The notes under the pieces were generated by a model that saw nothing but the letters and a program-made list of their open reading frames with translations, was not told the DNA's origin and made no database searches. DNA of 34,594 bases. Origin: a bacterium (GTDB taxonomy: Bacteria > Pseudomonadota > Alphaproteobacteria > Sphingomonadales > Sphingomonadaceae). Below, one piece after another: positions 33,026 to 34,594 of this stretch. Every line of letters starts with the position of its first letter. Positions within the stretch are counted from its first letter, which is position 1. The translations under genes were made by a program, and so were the position numbers. Location of the stretch: assembly GCA_030824575.1 (NCBI GenBank), contig JAVBXL010000068.1, forward strand, positions 1 to 34,594. Direction: 5' to 3'.

Positions 33026-34594
33026 ATGTCCACAGGAACCAAGAAACGCCTGGAGGTCCGCACGGCCGTCCCGACCGACGTGCGCGCGATTATCCGGCTC
33101 ATCGCCCGCGTCTATCCCGGCATGCCCAATTACGCGCCCGCCACGGTCCGGGGTCAGATCAACAATTTCCCCGATGGCTGCTTCGTCGCGCTCTACGACA
33201 ATAAGGTCGTGGGCTATTGCGCCACCATGCGGGTCAGCAAGGGCATGGCCTTCGCCCATCATGACTGGGAGGAGATCACCGCCAATGGGTTCGGCACCCG
33301 CCACAGCGCGGCGGGCGAATGGCTCTATGGCTATGAAATGGCGGTCGATCCCAGCATGCGGGGATTGCGTATCGGCCAGCGCCTCTACGACGAGCGTAAG
33401 GAACTGGCCGAACAGCTTGATCTGCATGGCGTCGTCATCGCCGGAAGGATGCCCGGCTATCTGCGCACCAAGCGCAAGGTAGAGGGCCCCAAGGATTATC
33501 TGGACAAGGTCGTACAAGGCAAGATCCGCGACCAGGTGGTGAGCTTCCAGCTCAAGAACCAGTTCGAACCGCTCGGTGTCCTCGAAAACTACCTGCCCGA
33601 GGACAAGCAATCGGACGGCCACGCCGCCCATCTCGTCTGGCGCAACCCCTATGTCGACCCGGACGAAGCGCCTGAAATGCGCGTGCCCCGCGGCGTCGAA
33701 AGCGTCCGCCTCGCCACCTGCCAGCTCCAGGCCCGCGCCGTGCAGGATTTCGACGAATTCATCCGCAACATCGAATATTTCGTTGATGTGGCGGCCGATT
33801 ATCGCTCCGACTTCATCGTCTTTCCCGAATTGTTCACCCTGCCGCTGCTCTCGTTCGAGGCCAAGAAGCTGTCGCCAATGGAAGCGATCGACAAGCTGAC
33901 CAACTACACCCCGCGCCTGACCAAGGAACTGACGCGGATGGCGCTGGAATATAATATCAACATCATCGGCGGATCGCACCCGACCCGCGCCGACGATGGC
34001 GACATCCAGAATATCGCCTATGTCGCGCTGCGCGATGGGTCCGTTCACACGCAGGAAAAAATCCACCCGACCCCGAACGAAGCCTTTTGGTGGAACATCA
34101 AGGGCGGCGATTCCCTCGATGTGATCCAGACCGACTGCGGCCCGATCGGCGTCCTCATCTGCTATGACAGCGAATTTCCCGAACTCGCCCGCCGCCTGGT
34201 CGATCAGGGCGCGCGCATCATCTTCGTCCCCTTCTGCACCGACTCGCGGCTGGGCTACATGCGCGTGCGCTATTGCGCACAGGCGAGAGCGATCGAGAAC
34301 CAATGCTATGTCGTCATGTCCGGCAATGTCGGCAACCTGCCGAACGTCGACAATATGGACATCCAATATGCCCAAAGCGCCATCCTGACCCCCTGCGACC
34401 TGCCCTTCGCGCGGGACGGCATCGCCGCGGAATCGACGGAGAATGTGGAAACGCTGACGATGGCGGACGTGAACCTGGCCGACCTTAGTTGGGCGCGCGC
34501 CGAAGGCACCGTCCGCAACTTGCGCGACCGCCGCTTCGACCTCTACCATATCGAATGGGACAGCAACCCCGACCACGCCCACGCCCCCAGCGGT
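33026..34594 (+). CDS. GNAT acetyltransferase-nitrilase (carbon-nitrogen hydrolase) fusion, 3' end cut by the window
   Basis: The frame is open for 523 codons from the ATG at 33026 (GGAG 10 bases upstream) to the last base without a stop, so the gene is probably nearly complete. Residues about 8-200 form a GNAT domain (EVRTAVPTDVRAIIRLIARVYPG; acetyl-CoA loop near GLRIGQRLYDERKEL). Residues about 235-515 form a nitrilase-superfamily hydrolase with the full triad Glu268 (FPELF), Lys345 (EKIHPTP) and Cys379 (LICYDSEFPE). This fusion is a known family whose physiological substrate is not established. It is separated from icd by a terminator, so it has its own promoter, which I could not place. 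Confidence 0.93.
   Translation, partial: MSTGTKKRLEVRTAVPTDVRAIIRLIARVYPGMPNYAPATVRGQINNFPDGCFVALYDNKVVGYCATMRVSKGMAFAHHDWEEITANGFGTRHSAAGEWLYGYEMAVDPSMRGLRIGQRLYDERKELAEQLDLHGVVIAGRMPGYLRTKRKVEGPKDYLDKVVQGKIRDQVVSFQLKNQFEPLGVLENYLPEDKQSDGHAAHLVWRNPYVDPDEAPEMRVPRGVESVRLATCQLQARAVQDFDEFIRNIEYFVDVAADYRSDFIVFPELFTLPLLSFEAKKLSPMEAIDKLTNYTPRLTKELTRMALEYNINIIGGSHPTRADDGDIQNIAYVALRDGSVHTQEKIHPTPNEAFWWNIKGGDSLDVIQTDCGPIGVLICYDSEFPELARRLVDQGARIIFVPFCTDSRLGYMRVRYCAQARAIENQCYVVMSGNVGNLPNVDNMDIQYAQSAILTPCDLPFARDGIAAESTENVETLTMADVNLADLSWARAEGTVRNLRDRRFDLYHIEWDSNPDHAHAPSG

Noticed and set aside
32954..34582. 542-codon open frame on the minus strand opposite the GNAT-nitrilase gene
   Set aside because: It mirrors the GC-rich third-position pattern of the real gene, has no recognisable domain, and the plus-strand frame has full catalytic motifs.

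Overview
The window is about 34.6 kb of GC-rich chromosomal DNA that reads as core genome from a sphingomonad alphaproteobacterium (Sphingobium, Sphingomonas or Novosphingobium type). This placement rests on protein sequence style, the skp-fabZ junction without lpxD (expected where glycosphingolipids replace LPS), Flp pilins, two matches to the alphaproteobacterial EcfG general-stress promoter, and dispersed palindromic repeats of a kind common in this group. I could run no database search, so the genus is inference. I see no tRNA, rRNA, CRISPR array, transposase or prophage.

Layout, left to right. 1-5.9 kb: purL; a BioC-like methyltransferase and a GNAT acetyltransferase (minus); a DUF418 membrane protein; the iron-storage pair bfd-bfr. 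5.9-7.0 kb: a MutT-type Nudix hydrolase and two Flp pilin genes, the second only 53 codons. 7.1-12.7 kb: a minus-strand cluster in transcription order small membrane protein, 600-residue secreted protein of unknown function, xerD-like recombinase, accA, and an M48-LysM periplasmic protease that also has its own stress-type promoter. 12.7-14.4 kb: overlapping shikimate genes aroK-aroB. 14.4-14.8 kb: a gene-free stretch holding repeats and a likely small RNA ending in a strong terminator. 14.8-24.3 kb: rpmE, then the long minus-strand cluster pyrH-frr-uppS-cdsA-dxr-rseP-bamA-skp-fabZ. 24.6-27.4 kb: a secreted catalase-peroxidase and a small cytochrome c. 27.5-29.3 kb: rpsB-tsf. 29.5-34.6 kb: a small membrane protein behind a second stress-type promoter, psd-pssA, icd, and a GNAT-nitrilase fusion that runs off the right edge.

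How it fits together. The rpsB-tsf-pyrH-frr-uppS-cdsA-dxr-rseP-bamA-skp-fabZ order joins translation, UMP synthesis, lipid carrier and phospholipid synthesis, isoprenoids, envelope proteolysis and outer-membrane assembly. Here it is split between tsf and pyrH by the oppositely oriented katG-cytochrome c module, and pyrH has its own promoter. psd-pssA continues the CDP-diacylglycerol branch begun by cdsA. accA and fabZ supply fatty acids. The secreted KatG, cytochrome c, Bfr/Bfd and M48 protease point to oxidative, iron and envelope-stress defence. No clearly new multi-gene system is visible. The best leads are the structured RNA downstream of aroB, the two EcfG-type promoters, the katG-cytochrome c insertion, and the uncharacterised secreted protein upstream of xerD.
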